Source: Mycobacterium sp. GA-1841
GTDB lineage: Bacteria > Actinomycetota > Actinomycetes > Mycobacteriales > Mycobacteriaceae
Direction: 5' to 3'
NCBI RefSeq assembly: GCF_001954135.1
Contig: NZ_MBEQ01000056.1
Coordinates: forward strand, 62,001 to 126,000
DNA: 64,000 nucleotides
Shown piece by piece: positions 60,869 through 64,000 of the stretch. Numbering within the stretch: the stretch's first letter is position 1; each line of letters opens with the position of its first letter. The position numbers and the translations under genes are program-made. The notes beneath the pieces are model-generated. The model saw only the letters and a program-made list of their open reading frames with translations. It was not told the origin of the DNA and did no database searches.

Positions 60869-61954
60869 TCAGCTGGAGCGGGCCGCCTCGATCGCCCGGC
60901 GGGTGACGCCTTCCAGTTGTGCCAGTTGGCCTTTCGGTGGGTGCAGAATGCCACGATCGACGAGTTTCGTGACGATTTCGCGAACCCGGCCGTAGTAGGT
61001 GGCCTGCTCGGCCGGTGTGGTGCTCGAGGCGGCGTGGTTGTAAAGCTTCAGTGCGGTGTCCATTTCGGTCCGGTCGGCCGGTTCGAGATAGGACGTGCCC
61101 ACTTTCTTGCCGTGCGATTCGCACGCGATCCAGGCGCGGCGCAGTGTCACCACCGCTTGCTGGTAGGCGTCGGCCAGGCCCCGGTTTCCCGGATAGGCAT
61201 CGGTGCGCAAAGCCTGCGCCTCATCGAGCGCGACGTGGAAGCTCTGAGTGGCCTCGACGGTCACATCGGTGACGGCGGGGTAGCGCAACAGCATCGCCGG
61301 GTCGAGTTCGTACGTGCCGTAGGCACCGAGAATGTCGTCGTGTCGCCGGGCAGCTTCGTCCCACAACCGCTTCGCCGCCTCGTCGGTGCCGGCGTCGGCG
61401 ATCCGCGCGCCCGAGACCGGCGGCGGTGCGGGCGTCTGCGTGGCGGGAAGGGCGGCTTCCATCCGGTCCACGATCTCGCTCACCGCCGGATCTGATCCGA
61501 CGACGGCGACCCGCCACTCGTCGTGACGGCCGTCGCCCCCCGCGAAGGTCAGCGTCAGGTAGTGCTGACCACGAATCGTCAGGCGCCGACCGTCGGTTGC
61601 CGTGTGCTCGGCCGGACCGGCCCGTTCTACCGACACCAGCGATGACAGCGGGTAGCTGACGATCTCGTGGTTTTCGTCGCCGAGATAGACGGTGTCGCCG
61701 TCGACGGTCACCAGTACCGCTTCAGGCGCACACATCCGTCGGTAGGCCACTGCGCCCAGTCCGAGGGTGACGAGCGCCGCCACGACGACGGCGGTGACGA
61801 GTCCGGAGACTCCGGTGTAGTTGAGGCCCACCAGCGCGATCAAGCCGGTCCCCAGCATCGCGCCGGCGGCGACGGCGGACATCCGATGCCGGCCGGTCAG
61901 ATACTCGGTCCGAGCAGTTACGGGAACCACTTGTGCATTTTCGGCAGCAGTCAT
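60869..61954 (-). CDS. Hypothetical membrane protein
   Basis: A 361-residue protein. Two hydrophobic helices lie at residues about 25-65 ([20 protein letters not shown], then [20 protein letters not shown]). A PH-like stretch follows ([40 protein letters not shown]), and then a helical C-terminal half ([22 protein letters not shown] segment near residue 325) ending [16 protein letters not shown] start at ATG 61954 ([10 protein letters not shown]). It is divergent from dxr. No function can be assigned. Confidence 0.7.
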   Translation of the reverse strand: MTAAENAQVVPVTARTEYLTGRHRMSAVAAGAMLGTGLIALVGLNYTGVSGLVTAVVVAALVTLGLGAVAYRRMCAPEAVLVTVDGDTVYLGDENHEIVSYPLSSLVSVERAGPAEHTATDGRRLTIRGQHYLTLTFAGGDGRHDEWRVAVVGSDPAVSEIVDRMEAALPATQTPAPPPVSGARIADAGTDEAAKRLWDEAARRHDDILGAYGTYELDPAMLLRYPAVTDVTVEATQSFHVALDEAQALRTDAYPGNRGLADAYQQAVVTLRRAWIACESHGKKVGTSYLEPADRTEMDTALKLYNHAASSTTPAEQATYYGRVREIVTKLVDRGILHPPKGQLAQLEGVTRRAIEAARSS

Positions 61955-62088
61955 TCGCGAATCTGGTCCCTCGGTGTGGAGTTGTGGGAGTCGTCCCAGC
62001 ATACGGTTGGGCGGCACACCCAACCGTCGCTGCAAGCAGCCCCGTGGCGCATTGGGTACGCCACGCGCGTGCGCGGCACAATGTAACG

Positions 62089-63273
62089 GTGAGCGACAAA
62101 AAGCGCGTGCTGATACTCGGCAGTACCGGATCCATCGGCACCCAGGCGCTCGAGGTCATCGCGGCCAACCCCGACCGGTTCGAGGTCGTCGGCCTGGCCG
62201 CCGGCGGCGGCAACCCCGAACTGCTCGCCGCCCAGCGCGCCGCCACCGGCGTCACCAATGTCGCCGTGGCCGACCTGGCCGCCGCCGACAAGGTCGGCGA
62301 CGTGACCTATGCCGGCCCCGAGGCAGTCACCCGGCTGGTCGAGAACACCGAGGCCGATGTGGTGCTCAACGCGCTGGTTGGGGCATTGGGGCTGACGCCG
62401 ACGCTGGCCGCCCTGGCCACCGGAGCCCGCCTGGCCCTGGCCAACAAGGAGTCGCTGGTGGCCGGCGGTCCGCTGGTGCTCAAGGCGGCCGCTCCCGGAC
62501 AGATCGTCCCGGTGGACTCCGAGCACTCGGCGATGGCCCAGTGCCTGCGCGGCGGGGCGCCCGACGAGGTCGCGAAGATCGTGTTGACCGCCTCGGGCGG
62601 ACCGTTCCTGGGCTGGTCGGCCACGGATCTGGAGTCGGTGACCCCGGAGCAGGCCGGCAAGCACCCGACCTGGTCGATGGGTCCGATGAACACCCTGAAC
62701 TCGGCGACCTTGGTCAACAAGGGCCTGGAGCTGATCGAGACGCATCTGCTGTTCGGCATCGAGTACGACCGCATCGAGGTGGTGGTGCACCCGCAGTCCA
62801 TCGTGCACTCGATGGCGACTTTCACCGACGGGTCGACGCTGGCCCAGGCCAGCCCGCCGGATATGAAGCTGCCGATCGCGTTGGCGCTGGGGTGGCCTGA
62901 CCGGGTCCCCGGCGCGGCCCTGGCGTGCGACTTCACCACCGCCTCCACCTGGGAGTTCCTGCCGCTGGACAACGAGGTGTTCCCCGCGGTGCGCCTGGCG
63001 GCCGCGGCCGGAACCCGAGGCGGTTGTCTGACCGCGGTGTACAACGCGGCCAATGAGGAATCGGCAGAAGCGTTCCTTTCGGGCCGCATCCCGTTCCCGG
63101 CCATCGTCGACACCGTGGGTGAGGTGTTACACGCTGCCGACCAGTGGGCCGCCGAACCCGCTACCGTGGAAGACGTACTCGACGCGCAGCGCTGGGCCAG
63201 GGAAAAAGCACGGCACGCCATCGTTACGCGGTTCGAGAAGACATCCGTCAGAAAAGGGCTCGTCAGCAAATGA
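62089..63273 (+). CDS. dxr: 1-deoxy-D-xylulose 5-phosphate reductoisomerase
   Basis: A 394-residue enzyme of the MEP isoprenoid pathway (Rv2870c-like; target of fosmidomycin). It has the NADPH motif [18 protein letters not shown] at the N-terminus, [20 protein letters not shown], the metal and substrate residues in [14 protein letters not shown], the flexible loop region [11 protein letters not shown], and [23 protein letters not shown] 62089 ([11 protein letters not shown]) gives the expected length. Its stop overlaps the rip1 start by 4 bases, as in other mycobacteria. Confidence 0.96.
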   Translation: MSDKKRVLILGSTGSIGTQALEVIAANPDRFEVVGLAAGGGNPELLAAQRAATGVTNVAVADLAAADKVGDVTYAGPEAVTRLVENTEADVVLNALVGALGLTPTLAALATGARLALANKESLVAGGPLVLKAAAPGQIVPVDSEHSAMAQCLRGGAPDEVAKIVLTASGGPFLGWSATDLESVTPEQAGKHPTWSMGPMNTLNSATLVNKGLELIETHLLFGIEYDRIEVVVHPQSIVHSMATFTDGSTLAQASPPDMKLPIALALGWPDRVPGAALACDFTTASTWEFLPLDNEVFPAVRLAAAAGTRGGCLTAVYNAANEESAEAFLSGRIPFPAIVDTVGEVLHAADQWAAEPATVEDVLDAQRWAREKARHAIVTRFEKTSVRKGLVSK

Positions 63274-64000
63274 TGTTCGCAATCGGTATCGCGCTGTTCG
63301 CGCTCGCCATCCTGATCTCGGTGGCGTTGCACGAATGCGGGCACATGTGGGTGGCGCGCGCCACCGGCATGAAGGTGCGCCGCTACTTCGTGGGCTTCGG
63401 TCCGACGTTGTGGTCGACCCGGCGCCCCAACCGGCTGGGTGAGACCGAGTACGGCATCAAGGCCGTCCCGTTGGGCGGGTTCTGCGATATCGCCGGTATG
63501 ACCTCCGTCGACGAGATCGCGCCCGAGGACCGGCCCTACGCCATGTACAAGCAGAAGGTCTGGAAGCGCGTGGCGGTGCTGTTCGCCGGACCCGCGATGA
63601 ACTTCGTCATCGGCCTGGTGCTGCTCTACGGCATCGCGATCACCTGGGGCCTGCCCAACATCACCCAGCCCACCACTGCCATCGTCGGCGAAACAGGTTG
63701 TGTGGCGCCGCAATTGAGCCTGGAGAAGATGGGTGAGTGCCAGGGTGCGGGCCCCGCGGCACAGGCCGGGATCCAGGCCGGTGACGAAATCGTCAAGGTG
63801 GGCGACACCGAGGTGTCCGACTTCGCCTCGATGGCGGCGGCGATCCGCAAACTCGACGGCCCGACGAACATCGAACTCAAGCGCGACGGCCAGACCATCA
63901 ACACCGTCGTCGACGTCACTCAGACGCAGCGGTTCACCAGTGCCGACGCCGCGGAGCCGGCCACCGTCGGCGCGATCGGCGTCAGTGCGGTCGCGGCCCA
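63270..64000 (+). CDS. rip1: Site-2 intramembrane metalloprotease Rip1 (3' end outside window)
   Basis: The first 243 residues of an M50 zinc protease (Rv2869c-like). The catalytic HExxH is in [19 protein letters not shown] (His21, Glu22, His25) within the first membrane helix; [15 protein letters not shown] and [13 protein letters not shown] follow, and [20 protein letters not shown] is the second core helix. A PDZ domain starts around residue 155 ([20 protein letters not shown]). Rip1 cleaves anti-sigma factors in the membrane. ATG 63270 overlaps the dxr stop (ATGA); ATG 63273 is equally possible. The rest of the PDZ region and the C-terminal zinc-site helix lie beyond the window. Confidence 0.94.
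   Translation, partial: MMFAIGIALFALAILISVALHECGHMWVARATGMKVRRYFVGFGPTLWSTRRPNRLGETEYGIKAVPLGGFCDIAGMTSVDEIAPEDRPYAMYKQKVWKRVAVLFAGPAMNFVIGLVLLYGIAITWGLPNITQPTTAIVGETGCVAPQLSLEKMGECQGAGPAAQAGIQAGDEIVKVGDTEVSDFASMAAAIRKLDGPTNIELKRDGQTINTVVDVTQTQRFTSADAAEPATVGAIGVSAVAA

Overview
The window is high-GC, densely coded DNA from a mycobacterium, most likely a fast-growing environmental species (Mycolicibacterium type). The evidence is gene order: yraN-comM-dprA-viuB-xerC-M23 peptidase-rpsB-tsf-amidase-marR-pyrH-frr-cdsA-rlmN-DUF2631-dxr-rip1 follows, from memory, the Mycobacterium tuberculosis Rv2898c to Rv2869c segment. F420-type luciferase-like oxidoreductases and a lactate-2-monooxygenase relative fit the same group. 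No tRNA, rRNA, CRISPR array or insertion sequence was seen.

Layout. (1) 1-7193: end of an ABC importer (two permeases), a three-subunit molybdenum hydroxylase, a FUSC-type membrane protein and an enamidase-like amidohydrolase, which together look like uptake and oxidation of an N-heteroaromatic acid. (2) 7327-11537: a fused E1 alpha/beta 2-oxoacid dehydrogenase, a class III CoA transferase and an acyl-CoA thioesterase. (3) 11956-34400: the conserved housekeeping backbone, interrupted by accessory genes: a thiocyanate hydrolase operon (15136-17102), a lactate-monooxygenase-like flavoenzyme, a frameshifted alpha/beta hydrolase, an RGGFG-protein/ATP-grasp ligase/DUF350 cassette, glycerate kinase, and a MarR regulator divergent from a methyltransferase across a perfect palindrome. 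(4) 34483-56699: a 22-kb catabolic island between rlmN and the DUF2631 gene, with two P450s, a Baeyer-Villiger-type monooxygenase, hydrolase, lactonase, dehydrogenases, aldolase, CoA transferase, thioesterases, a (frameshifted) family 3 glycosidase and two paralogous TetR regulators. (5) 56720-64000: DUF2631 protein, photolyase, an F420-type oxidoreductase, two unknown membrane proteins, dxr and the start of rip1.

The most striking observation is in region 4. Five intergenic sites carry the same 26-bp element, TTTACA-N14-TGT(C/A)A, always with exactly 14 bases between the arms. They serve nine transcription units, including both tetR genes. Only the MinD-like ATPase gene inside the island lacks a site. 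This defines a local regulon and suggests the island is one pathway, probably breakdown of an alicyclic or terpenoid-like compound (substrate inferred, not shown). A second highlight is the thiocyanate hydrolase operon, where the beta and alpha subunits, separate in the characterised enzyme, are fused in one gene.
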